DNA from: Plasmodium relictum
Taxonomy: Eukaryota; Apicomplexa; Aconoidasida; Haemosporida; Plasmodiidae
Direction: 5' to 3'
Length of the DNA: 64,000 nt
Assembly: GCF_900005765.1 (NCBI RefSeq)
Contig: NC_041679.1
Coordinates: forward strand, 589,057-653,056
Below are positions 36,723 through 48,454 of this stretch, piece by piece (the stretch's first letter is position 1; each line of letters starts with the position of its first letter). The notes under the pieces were generated by a model. The model was not told the origin of the DNA and ran no database searches. It worked only from the letters and a program-made list of their open reading frames with translations. Both the position numbers and the translations under genes were made by a program.

Positions 36723-36990
36723 AATAATATACTTGAAAAATTATATATTTGCATTATTATTAATATGTTTATAGAAAAATTAAACAATTTTACGATAAAA
36801 AGTATTAATAGTATGTATATTTACATAAAATAACATAAAATACATAAAAAAATGAAATAAATTTATGAATATTTTTTTATTAAAATTATTTAAATAATTT
36901 AAGGATTGTGAATATTATTTTTACTTTTGCTGGTGGGGGTTCAACCTCCTTTACTTGTCTGTCATTCTTTGGATCAGGTAATGGCTCCAT
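33735..36990 (-). CDS. CNA: Calcineurin A (protein phosphatase 2B catalytic subunit)
   Basis: Two exons: 36990..36925 (22 codons, MEPLPDPKNDRQVKEVEPPP AK) and 35252..33735; 527 aa in total, donor AAA|GTAAAA, acceptor TTTTAAAG, phase 0. This is the Ca2+/calmodulin-dependent Ser/Thr phosphatase, which works with calcineurin B; in Plasmodium and Toxoplasma it is needed for host-cell attachment and invasion. Metal-site motifs are GDIHG (86-90), GDYVDRG (114-120) and RGNHE (145-149). After the catalytic core come the B-subunit helix (FTWSLPFVSEKVTEMLYSLL), an Asp/Glu/Lys insert, the calmodulin-binding stretch (LRKKVQSVGRLMRVFRTLRK) and an autoinhibitory segment near the end (KVKEIDSINEKRPFNE, compare human RINERMPPR). 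Regulation by calcineurin B, calmodulin and autoinhibition thus looks intact. The 1,672-nt intron is very long for this genome. Confidence 0.95.
35253..36924 (-). other. Long first intron of calcineurin A
   Basis: 1,672 nt, bounded by GTAAAA and a T-rich AAAG acceptor. Contains (TA)n at 36679-36718 and A/T runs but no gene I can support; the minus frame 36100-36297 is Ile/Phe/Lys low complexity. Introns elsewhere in this window are mostly 60-210 nt. Confidence 0.75.
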
Positions 36991-37382
36991 TTTTTTTGTA
37001 TTAATAATTTTTTTTTTTTTTTTCTATATTTTATTAAATTCGTAATTTCCCTCTTTTTTTTCTTTTAATGATATTCAAAATGTTTATTTTTTTATTAAAA
37101 AATCTTCTTTTTTCCCCCAGTTATTACACTATTTTTTACATTATTAAAAATAGGAAAAATTTTTAAACTTAAAAAAAAAAGACGTATTAAATGAATTAAA
37201 GTAGGATAACTGACAAATATATTTTGGTAAATATATAAGGTGTAAAAACATAGAATTATATAGATTTTGACAAATGTAAAGAGAAATATTTATAAATATA
37301 TCTATATATATATTTATTTATTATGAAATACAGAATAGCATTATTTTAATTTTTTTTTTTTTTACTATATATATAAATATAT

Positions 37383-37385
<3 letters not shown>

Positions 37386-37439
<54 letters not shown>
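37386..37439. repeat. (TA)n microsatellite, ~54 bases
   Basis: Near-perfect TA repeat in the calcineurin A upstream region; comparable tracts occur at 36679-36718 (inside the intron) and 31448-31491. Confidence 0.88.
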
Positions 37440-37442
<3 letters not shown>

Positions 37443-37599
37443 GTATTTATAATAGTTTAAAAATATATATATTGATTTGTTTATTTTGCATTATTTTTTT
37501 TTAATTAATTTACAAAATTTTTTTTTTTTTTTTTGCACAAATAAGCTACATTATAAAAAAATAAATTTGCACAAAAAGAAAAAAATAAATTTTCTTTTT

Positions 37600-37620
37600 A
37601 TGTGTGTGTGCATGTGTGTT
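37600..37620 (-). promoter_or_regulatory. CA-rich element with GCATGC-like core upstream of calcineurin A
   Basis: Read on the minus strand this is AACACACATGCACACACACA, about 610 bases upstream of the calcineurin A ATG. CACACA- and TGCAC-type motifs are known ApiAP2 transcription-factor target classes in Plasmodium. A second TG/CA-rich patch lies at about 40977-40996, ~190 bases upstream of the next gene's ATG. Function is inferred from motif resemblance only. Confidence 0.3.
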
Positions 37621-39046
37621 GTTGAATATACAAAAATAAAAATTGTGTAAAAGATATTCGAAATAATATTAATGTATGATTTTATTGTAATTAAAAATAA
37701 TATTATGAAATTTACCACATAGATTTGAAACACTATCATGTAATCTTAACAAAAATTCTTAATAATAGTTAAAATATGGCTTATTAATTTTTAAAAGTAA
37801 TGTTATTATTAAAAATATTTTAGTCTAATTTTTTCTTCATTTATACTTCTGCATTAGCTATTAAAAAAAAAAAAAAATAAAAAAAAAAAAGAGGCATAAA
37901 TATTTCATTCTGAATTTTATAATTAAAGATAAAAACAAAATAAAATAAAAATAATATGTATAATACTTTTATAGAAAATAATTTACTTGCAAATTAAAAA
38001 TATGTTGTATATTTAAATTAAAATATTTTTTTATATATATATTTTCAAAGGTAAGAAATATATTAAATGCAAAATGTTTTTTTGAAAAATCATATTGTAA
38101 AATGTAAAGAATTATTTCTTCTTTATAAAGTAATGTGTTTCTAAATTTATTAGTATAGAGCATATAAAGCTTCTATGCTTCATTTTTATTTTTTTTAATT
38201 ATAAAGACATAATTTTCAATTTTTTAAAGTTTTTAAATCATTAAATTATGTGCATTATAATTAAGAATAGTTTATAAAATTTTTGAATGCTGATTTTATT
38301 TTTTATTTGAAAAATTAAAAAAAATTAATGTAGATGTATATTTTTTACTTTAAATTTTTAAAGAGTAAAACATGAAAATCAGTTGAGAATATTATGTTCT
38401 ATAGTAGAATAATAATATCAAACTAATGAAATAAGCCCATAGTTTTTTTTTTTTTTAAAATAAACTTACATGTTGTTAGCACAATTAATTTAAATTAATT
38501 ACTGTATAAAATCTATTTATTATTATACAATTAAAGATTTTTTAAATCATGTATATGCTAATTTTAAGTTACTTTAGAGTCAAAAAAAGAGTCATTTTTA
38601 TTCGTATTCTTTTTTTTTTATATTCGCAAAAGATTAAATATTGTCTTTTATAATAAATTAAATGGGAGATAAAAATTACTTAATTGAAATTATTTATATA
38701 ATTCTTATAGGTTATTCCTTATATGAATTGCCAAATTTTTTTTTTTATTTTGTTATATATATATATATATATATATATATTGAGATAATAAAATATATAT
38801 AAAACAATGAACATTTCTTAGAAATATTATATTTCCTTAAGATATTACTAGTATAACTTTGTATGAATTCTAAATGAAGCTCATTATACTTCAATAATTT
38901 ATAAATGTTTTACTTTCAAAAGGTATTACATTAAAAATATGTATGGACAACTTAAGAAAAAAAAATATATATTATCGCTTATACATATTTTTCTTAAAAT
39001 ATAAAAGTAAAAATAATGAATATAATTTCTTACATTATTATTTATT

Positions 39047-40793
39047 CTAAATATTTGTGCAAATACTTTTTATTTTAGTTAAATTTTTTTCAAGGCTTCT
39101 TATTAATCTCATTGCTTTGGGATCATGCAGAAATAGACAAACCTACAAAAATAAAACGTTTAATAGAAAAAAAAAAGAAAGAGAAGAAATAAGAAGTACT
39201 ATCTTTAAATTTTTTTAAAAGAGAAAATAAAAATGAGTAATATGTATATACTTTTTGTTCAAGTGAATTTAAGCCAATTCTTCCATCAGGATATGTTAGA
39301 CTAGAAATATTTCTACAAAAATGAGTAAATGTATATATACTTTTTTCTAATTCATTTAAATGATACAAAAATAAATTTATATTTTCATTTTTTGTTTTAG
39401 AGTTTTCATAAGCATCTTTAAAATATTTATCGTTTTTTTTATTTATTTTTTCTAATTTCTTAAAATTTAAAATGTCTCCTTTCACAGCTTTATCAATTTT
39501 ATTTCTCATATTTTCCTCACAGATATTTTTAATACAACATTTAGTAAAATCCTTATTAGATAAAGAACTAAAAGCTTTATCTGCTATTTGCTTTTTTAAC
39601 TGTAATTAAAAAGAAAAAAAAATTGTATATATATATATGCGTTCTTTTTTTTTTTTTTATTGGTTTTTCACATATTTAATACTTCGTAAATATTTTGAAA
39701 TAATAATTGTCTTTCTGATTTATGAGAAATACTTGCATTATTCATTTCAATTTGCTTTTTTAATATTAAATTTATTTTTTTTAAAATTTCTTCTAAACAT
39801 AAAAAATTAGTCTTTTTGTGTTCAACTGTATTTTTATATATATCTAACAGTATATCCTTCAAAATAAAATTATATATTTTTAAATTATTAAACTACGTGT
39901 ATGATTAAAAAAAGGAAAATTAAATATATATAAATTATTACTTTTATAATACTTTCTTCAGAAATATTTTTAATATCATTTCTGCTTTTATTTAATATTA
40001 TATTATTTTTTGATACAATATCTTTCCAATAATTGTAATTTATAGACTCTTCTTTTTTTATTTCACTTTTTTTATCTACATTTATTTCTTCCTTTTCACA
40101 TTCATATGCATCTTTATATTTTTCTTTTTCATTATATTCGTCAACATACTGTTTATCATATTGTTTGTTTTCTAATTTTTTATGATAATATCTTTCTTCT
40201 ATTTCATTTTCATATATTCCTTCTTTTTCTTCTTCTCCATATTTTCCTTCTCCTTCTCCTTCTCCTTCTCTTTCTCCTTCTTCTTCTTCTTCTTCTTCTT
40301 CTTCTCCTTCTCCATCTTCTCCTTCTGTTTCTTCTGTTTCTTCATTTTTTCCTTTTTTTCCATTTTTTTTATTTTTATCTGTTTTTTTCCTTAAAATATT
40401 TTCGTAGTTATTCTTGTATTCATATAGGAAATCATCAATATAACCATTTTTTGAAAAATTTGAACTTTTTTTACTTTTTTGAATTTTACCTTCTATATAT
40501 TAAGAAAAAAATAAAATAAATTAAAGTCAAGTAAAAAAAGTAAATGATTATTAAAATGTACATATTTTCTTTAATTTTTGCATAATACGACTATCTAAAT
40601 TAAGAATCTTATCATAAATTTCTGAATTTATATATTGTTGTTCTGAAAAAGTAATTAGATCAGTGGATATTTTCTTTTCTTTTTGATTTGATTCCAATTC
40701 ATTTATAATATTTTTTTTTAAAGGAATAATATTTACTAAATTCTTTTTAAAAGAATTATAATTTTTAAACAGTTTTTTTTTTTCTTTTCCCAT
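39047..40793 (-). CDS. Protein of unknown function, five exons
   Basis: Spliced model of 465 aa: exons 40793..40562, 40489..39942, 39856..39683, 39599..39252 and 39142..39047, with consistent phases. I do not recognise it. Exon 1 starts MGKEKKKLFKNYNSFKKNLV. Exon 2 carries a Glu/Gly repeat (around 40260-40320, EEEEE then GEREGEGEGEG) and a Lys/Glu/Tyr-rich part. Exons 3-5 are low in repeats and helical, with conserved-looking stretches such as HFCRNISSLTYPDGRIGLNS and VCLFLHDPKAMRLIRSLEKN. The acceptor of exon 2 was set at AAG (40490): using the TAG three bases earlier creates a stop at the junction. The 3' end lies 2 kb from calcineurin A; the 5' end is 350 bases from the end of adenylyl cyclase beta. 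Confidence 0.72.
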
Positions 40794-41146
40794 TATGAAC
40801 CATATGATTAAAACAAAATAATATTTTTTTACATTAAATTTTCTTATAAATAAAACGTATCTTAAATAGGTTTTATGTAATTTTCAAACTTTCTTTTTTA
40901 TATATACAAGCTTTTAAATAGCAATTTTAAAATTTTAAAAAGTTACAAAAATATTTTTTATATAAATACATGTAATGTGTATGTTGTGTGTACTACAAAT
41001 TTAAAAAAAAATAAAAATGGAAAAAAAAACAAAAAAAAACGAAAAAAAAAGGTTATGTGGCAAAAATAATTAAGATGAAGAAATGTGAACTATAAAAAGT
41101 ACAATTCCTCCTAATCTTTAAAATATAATTCTTCTTTAAGTTTCTT
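40794..41146. other. Short intergenic gap
   Basis: About 350 bases between the adenylyl cyclase beta stop and the next minus-strand start codon. A/T runs, plus a TG/CA-rich patch at about 40977-40996. No gene or RNA seen. Confidence 0.6.
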
Positions 41147-44100
41147 TTAATCTTCTATATATTTTTTGTAAATTTTTTTTATATACATTTTTTCTTCAGT
41201 TTCGAGTAAGTCATTTAGAACCTATGAAAGCAGACGATACAAAAAAAAAAAAAAAGAAAAAGAAAAAAAAAATATATGAGAATAATATGTAATAAAAAAA
41301 AAAATATGCATAAGATTTTAAAATAAAATTAATAATACAATAAAACTTGGTAGACATTATTATTTTTTTTATTGAATTTACTTAATTATTTTATTTATTT
41401 ATATATTTTTTTTTTATTATAACCTTTTTTAATGAAAAATTTTTTATATAAAAAAATATTTCATTATCTGATATTTTTGAGTGTCTATTAAATATTGGAT
41501 GAATTTTATTTTTCTTCTCATAAAAATTACTCATTTTATTATATATATCACGATAAATAAAATTGATATTATGAATAGAATTCACATTATCTTTAGATAA
41601 ATTATTTGTTTTATTTCTTTTCTCTTCATAAACACAAAATACATTTTTTTTAACTAAGTTTACAATTATCTTTTTTAGTTCAGATCTTGAAATATACTTT
41701 GGATATATATATTCCATTTTTTTAATATTAAATTTTTCATTAAAAAAAGAACAAATTTTTGCCAATAATTGTTCTTCCTGATTTAAACTATCAATTAAAG
41801 ACATGCAATATGCTGTCTATAAAAAAAAAAAAAAAAAAAAAAATGATATATATATATTGTTTTTACTGTTTTTATATAACTATTTTTTTTATTTCATTAT
41901 TTCTAATTTTTTTTTTTTTACTAATCGAGGAATTAATGGAGCTGTATTTAAATCTTTAACTACTTGTACTTCATATTTATATTTTTTTTCTTGATCTTCT
42001 AATATTTCATATTTTTCATCAAAATTTTTACAAGTAAAAGATTTATTAATTGGTTTAAAATTTTGAAAATTCATGAATTCATTTTGTATTAAAATCGTTT
42101 GTTCGCTTTTTTTGTTAATATATTTATATGAAATATTATTATTATCATCATTATTATTTAAATTATTTCCTATCTTGTTTCTCATTTCATCATAGTAATT
42201 ATTAAGTTTGTCTGGTTTTAAGGTAGATATATTATTGCTTAGTTTTGATTTCACTAAGTTATTTTCTTCCTCTTTATTTATATTTACTTTTTTTTTTTTT
42301 TTTTCTTCTTCATTATTATTATATAAATATTTATACATTTTAATATAATTATTATTAAGTAAATAGTATAAGGTGTATTGAACAAATTTGGGTATACCAA
42401 AACATATTTTATGAAGATATTCAATTAATTCACTACCTATTTCCTTTTTATGAATATTTAAACATAAACTTACAAAATTATATAATTCATCCTTATTTAA
42501 ATTTTCTAATTTTATATAACCATCACATTCTTCTGCATATCTTTTTATTTTACTTAATTCTTTAATATTGTTACCCTTTACTCCATTTACAAATAAGAAT
42601 ATAAGTGGTTTATGCTTATGCTTGAAAAAAGGATTACATAAAAGTGATTTTTTAGTTTGTGCATTTTGAAAACTTTTGTTATTACATTCGTCATCTATGA
42701 TGTTTTTATATTTTCTAATATTTGATTCTTCTTTCATTTTTTGTTCAGCTATATATAATAATATATTATCATTTATCTTAGGATATAATGTTTTATAAAA
42801 TATTTTAGAAGCTTTACGTTCATTAATACTTTTTTCTTCTCTAAACATTTGAAAAATGCTTTTATTTTGATCATTTATTGATTTTTTAATAGAATTTTTT
42901 TTTTCAAAAATTTCTCCATTCTTATAATTTTCAAGGTTAAAATCATTTTTATTAAGTAACGTTATATTTTTTTCGTTTTTTAAATCATTATAATCTTCTT
43001 TTGTTAAAAATGCTATTTCATTAATTTTATTGTTTTCTGTTTTTAAAGAAAAATTATTTTCGAAAATTTCATTGCTTTGCTTTTTTAAGAATACTGTATT
43101 TCCTAAAATTTCCTTTTGTGTATTAAGAGAAAGATCGTCTTCATAAATCTCATTTTTCTGAGTTCGAAAGGACAAACGGTTTTCGTAAATCTCATATCTT
43201 TGAGTTCTCAAAGATAAATTACTTTCATCATAATCATTAATATGCGTTTTTAAAGAAGAATGATTTCCCTTAAAATTGTCGCTATCGATTTTCAAATTAA
43301 CAGTGTTTTCATAAATACTATTATTATCATTTTCTGTATTTATATTAAAAATACCTTTGCAAAAGTCACATTTTCTGCAATGATTTTTTCTCCAGTTTTT
43401 TAAATTATTTTGTAAATTTTTTAATATTTTTTTTCTTTTAAACATAGCTAATTTAGCAATATTTTTGCAGATTTTCCATGTGTTTTTCTCAACATTTGTA
43501 TTTAAAGAAGTTCCAGCTCTATAATTGAAAATAATAAAAGTGTTTTCATGTAAACTAAAATAATATACCATTGAACTGATAATTCCTATTTTATATTCTT
43601 TTTGTTTGTTTTTAAAATTATTATTCATATTATTATAATTATTAAAGTTATTTTGTAAAGACGAACTTATTTCTCCACATTCTTTTTTTACTTTTTTTTT
43701 TTCTTCATTTAAATTACTTTTTTTGGTTGAGCTACTTATATTTTCTTTATTTTTGCAATTAAAATTACTATCAGTTATAGTTTTTTGATTATAATTTAGG
43801 ATTGTACTGTTTCTTTTATGTGAATAATTTTTTTCTTCTTTCCATTTTTTTTCAAAGTTATCATCCAAATTACTAGGTTTCCTATTCTCTATATTTTCTA
43901 AAGAATTGTTATTTATTTTATCGTATTTTTTAATTTTTTTTTCTTTTGATTTTTCTTCATTATTTTTAATTTCTTTTTTAGAATTATAAAACAAATATCT
44001 TAATATAATTGAAATATTTTTACAAAAATGAGAATTTTTTTTATTTTTGTATTTTTTTACCTTATTGCTAGTTTCCATTTTTTCCTTTTTCTTTTTACAT

Positions 44101-47100
44101 TCTTTTTTCATTTTTGTTACTGTTACTATATCTGTATCATTATATGTATTTGTATCCTTATAACTCTCTATTTGTGTGTCAACTTTTTCTCCTTTTTGTC
44201 TTATTTCGACTGTTTTTTTTTTCTTTAAATTAATTGGAGGAACAATTAAATCATCAATAATATTAACCATACATTTAAAAAACCAATGATAAGATGGATG
44301 TGTTAATTCTCTTAAAATATTAAAGTTATCATTTTTTGTATAAAGAATATTTTTTTTTCTCATATCACATAATTTCCACATATTTAGAATTTCATTGCAT
44401 AAAATTTTCCAAGGTAATAATGGATTAGTAATATTAATATATAATGAATTTGGCATATTACTTATATTAAATATTTTAAAGTTATTTAAATTTTTTGCCA
44501 TTAATTTCATTAGCTCAAATATTCCTAAATGCTCATTTCCCTCTATGAAGAGAACCCCCCCAATATGATAAATTTGATTAAAATCAAAAAAGAGAGGATC
44601 GTAATATTCATGTAAAAACAAAGGACCTGTGTAACTATTATAATCAATATGCAAAGATTTCATTTGACTACATGGAGAAATATTATAAATAATGTTATAA
44701 AATAAATCATTATCATAACTGTTTTCTTTGAGAGTATTTTCTTCCTTGAAATTAGATTCACAGGATTCATTTTTGTTATGAAATTTTTTAAACAAAAAAT
44801 TATTTTGATTTTGATATTTTCTTAAATAATAGAGACAATCCTTTTTATTAAATAAATGCTCTATTTTCTCTTGAAACATATCTTTATAATAAATTAATAA
44901 AAAATTTTTTTTTAAAAACGAAAAATCAGTAACTTCTTCATAGTCTTGTTTCAAAGTATAGTCATCATGTTTATTTACATTTTGTACTTTTGTTTTATTA
45001 TCTACATTTTGCATAGATGGAGGCTTCTCAGTTGAACTTTCGATATGATTTGTATTTTCATTATTGGCTAGTAATTCTTCATCAGTAAAATAATCTGAAT
45101 CAGATGAGTTATTATAAACAAAATTGATTAATTTTTTATTAATAGTTCCTATTGGGGAATATATTTTTATAAGTTTATCTTTTCCTTTAACTTTTATAGA
45201 AATAAGTTTTTGAAATGATATAAAATGCTTACAATTATTATAAGTATTTTCATCTACATAAATTTCTTTGTTACCAGCTTTGCAACATAATCTAGCAGCA
45301 ACGTTAACAGAATCACCAAGAGCTGTGTATTCCTTTCTAATTTTATTTCCTACTATACCACACCAAATTCTACCAGTAGAAATTCCAATACTTCCGTTTA
45401 ACTTTAATGATTTTAGTGCATCTATTAATCTAAAACAAGTTAATAAAGCTCTTATAGAATCATCACTGTGATATAATGGTGGTAAACCAAACATAATTAA
45501 AATTAAAATCCCTTTATCATCAAAAATAAATTTATTAATAGTCCCTTCCATAGTAAAAACCGCTTTCTGTGTTAATTTCATGATACTATGTGCAGAGTGA
45601 ACCCCTATCATATTAGAAGTATCTATATCTTTTACCGAAACAAAAATAATGGTAACTTTTCTTATTTCGTTAAAAAACACATTACATCCAATAGATAGCT
45701 TTCTGTAAACAATATCTGGTATAAAACTTTTCAGTAATATATCGAAATTATCATATATTATATTATCTTCTTGATCTTCGTATTCCTCTTTTAATTCTCT
45801 CATATTTATATCTTCTTTCAATTTTATAAATAAGTAGAAATTTTTCTTTGGAGTTTCTTGTACTATTATTTTCTCTTTTACATTTTCATAAAAGGAAGTA
45901 GATAAAACACTTTCTCCATTTTTAGCTAATGCTTCACCTACACCTATTTCTTCTAATGGTTTTCCAGATAATAAATAATCTCTTTTATTCAATACATTTC
46001 CAATTTGTAAAAAGCTAACTTCACCATATGTTATAGCTATATGAACTTTTAAAAATTTATTTTCAATTGGTGTTGGGAATTTATTTAATAATTTATGAAT
46101 GTCTATACAACAACCCAAAGCTAATAAGCATATTTTTTTTACATTTTCATTATAACAACTTTTATTTTCTTCAATTTTTTTATAACATTTTTCTTTACTT
46201 TCATTCATTTCTTTTATTACATTCGTATGAATAGGATTTTTTTTTATATCATTTTTTTTATTTTTTATGTTTTTACTTTTGTTTATAGGCCATATTACCA
46301 TGACTGCATCTCCACTAAACTTTACGATATCACCTCCCCAGTAATCTATTATTTTAATCAAAATATTAAAAAATTTATTTAAACAGTTTCCTAATAGTTC
46401 TGTTCCATTTATTCTTTTGTCTAACTGCTCTGCTAAATTTGAAAATCCACTTGCATCGCAAAAAAACTGAAGATGTTAAGAAATAAAAGGAGTTAATATA
46501 TTAATAAATTATAAATAAATATATTATTTAATAAATGTATTAATAAATTTGATATATAAAAGTATTACCACTACTGCATTAAAATTTTGAATAACTAGAT
46601 TAGAAAAAAATTTACTAGGATTATCACATTTACTATACAAATTTAATAAAATTTTGGGGAAGAATGATTTAAAATTTGTCATATTTTCATTTGCTTTTAT
46701 TAAATTTTTATATTCCTTTGTTTCATTTTCTTTATTAGATTTTTTAAATAATTCATTTTCGATTAATCTTTCACACTTTATACTCAACCATCTCCAATCT
46801 GAAGTATAGTCATCCTAATATACACATAAATGTAAATGCAAATATGAGAAAACAAAAAAGCACACATATTTCATATATTATTATGTATATTAAAAAAAAA
46901 AAAAAAAAAAATATATACGTAAAATGCATGTGATTATCATGTATAGAAGTAAAATTATCTAAAAAGACAATTTATATAGATTTTTCTTTTTTTTTATATG
47001 ATTGTTATTGCTGTATCACATATGCATATTAATAAACCATATCAAAAAATATCACTTTTTTGTTTTGAGTAAAACATTCTTATGCTTACCGAGTAATTTT

Positions 47101-47182
47101 TGCTTAACTTATTTACTTCTTCATTTTTTAAATCTTTATTATCGTAAGATTTCAAATATTCACTAAAAATATTTTTGATCAT
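41147..47182 (-). CDS. ACb: Adenylyl cyclase beta (soluble-AC type, class III)
   Basis: Five exons, all phase 0: 47182..47090, 46814..46569, 46466..41922, 41816..41424 and 41221..41147; 1783 aa. It makes cAMP from ATP for PKA signalling; in P. falciparum ACbeta is the blood-stage cyclase needed for invasion. The layout follows mammalian soluble AC (ADCY10). C1 has FFCDASGFSNLAEQ and GGDIVKFSGDAVMVIWP, with metal-binding Asp near 117 and 166. C2 (about 383-525) has EYTALGDSVNVAARL. An ADCY10-like NTPase region follows from about 740 (GGVLFIEGNEHLGIFELMKL), but its Walker A lacks GK(S/T). Large Lys/Asn/Glu inserts fill 850-1300. Exon 5 ends IKKIYKKYIED. Reading past the exon-3 donor (TTA|GTAAAAA at 41921) gives a false C-terminus; exons 4 and 5 restore a helical end. 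Confidence 0.92.
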
Positions 47183-48454
47183 CTTTTAAGTTTGACATTT
47201 TAAAAAATAGAATAAATTTCTTAATTGTGTTTACAATGAAATAAGAAAAAATAGATGAATAAACATAAAAAAAAAAAAAAAGTGATATTTATTTATGATA
47301 GAATAAAAAAATTTGACAAAAAAAAATAAATGAAAATTAAAAATGAAATGAAGAAATTAAAAAAAATATTTAAAAAACATACAAAAAGTTGCTATATACA
47401 AAAAAAAAAAAAAAAAAAAAGAAAGACAGAAAGAAAGCCATAATTTACATATTTAATAAAAAAATCAAACAAGTTTCATTGAAAAAGTAAAAATAGAAAT
47501 TGCAAAAAAAAAAAAAAAAAAAAAATACATTTACAAAATTTAAAAAGAACAAATTATTCTACTAGACATCAAATTAATAAAATATTTGCTTTTAAATATC
47601 TCAAAATAAAAAAGTTATATTTTTCTTTTATCCTGTATTCTCTAACATTGAATTTTATAACATATTTTCAAATTTTTTTATTAGATATAAAAATGAGTAA
47701 AGACAACAAAAATGAAATATAAAAAAATGAGTAACTTTAAATTGTTATAATTATTGTGCATATTTCCAAAAATATTAATAAAAAAGAAATATATATAATT
47801 TATGTGATATATTAAAAATTTTATAAAAAAAAAAAAAAAAAAAGTTAAAAACATTAATTAAAAATAAATTTTTATACAGAATTATTCTCTTTTTTTTTCT
47901 GTTTTAAAAAAAAAAAAAAAATATTATTGTTAGAATTAGGACGCATTTAAATAATTATATCTAATCTTTATAGTTAATAAAATTAAGAATGAAAATTAAA
48001 ATTAAAATAATACAAATATTTAAAAAAGCATACTTAGGATGGAGAAATAAAATTTGTTTCTTTTATGCATACAAAAATAATTCTTAAAGAAATAAGTAAG
48101 GAATTTTCGTTAAAATTATATATTAAAATAAATAATGAAATAATATAAAAACATATAATAAAATATAAAAAAAAAATTTTTTTAAATACAATGTACAAAA
48201 TAAAAGAATGAGAGAAAAAAAAAAGTGTAATAAGATTTAAAAAAAAAAAAAAAAAAATATGAACGGAAAAATATGAAATATTATGTGTAAAAACAAAAAA
48301 TATTTTAAATTAAAATTGTAACAAAATGAAAAAAATTATATAAAAACAAAATAATATACAAAAATAAAAAGTATAAAACGAAAAAATATACAAAAAAAAT
48401 TAATTAAAAAAAATATATATATATATATATACAGAAAAAATGTAAAAAAAAAAA
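47183..48454. other. Divergent intergenic region
   Basis: 1.3 kb between adenylyl cyclase beta (minus) and the FIG4-like gene (plus), so it should hold both promoters. A-rich on the plus strand with several runs of 15-22 A (for example 47400-47420). No coding frame seen. Confidence 0.6.

Larger units (their letters stand above)
36991..39046. other. 2-kb intergenic region upstream of calcineurin A
   Basis: Between the calcineurin A start and the 3' end of the next minus-strand gene. Holds a ~54-base (TA)n at 37386-37439, another near 38756-38780, and a TG/CA-rich element at 37600-37620. Minus frames 37551-37739 and 37969-38163 are not convincing. Promoter and 5' UTR of calcineurin A are expected here. 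Confidence 0.6.

Noticed and set aside
37969-38163. Minus-strand 64-codon frame upstream of calcineurin A
   Set aside because: Somewhat less repetitive than other intergenic frames, but no similarity and no joining exons; could be part of a 5' UTR.
40106-40519. Plus-strand Leu/Phe-rich frames
   Set aside because: Antisense of the Glu/Gly repeat in exon 2 of the five-exon gene.
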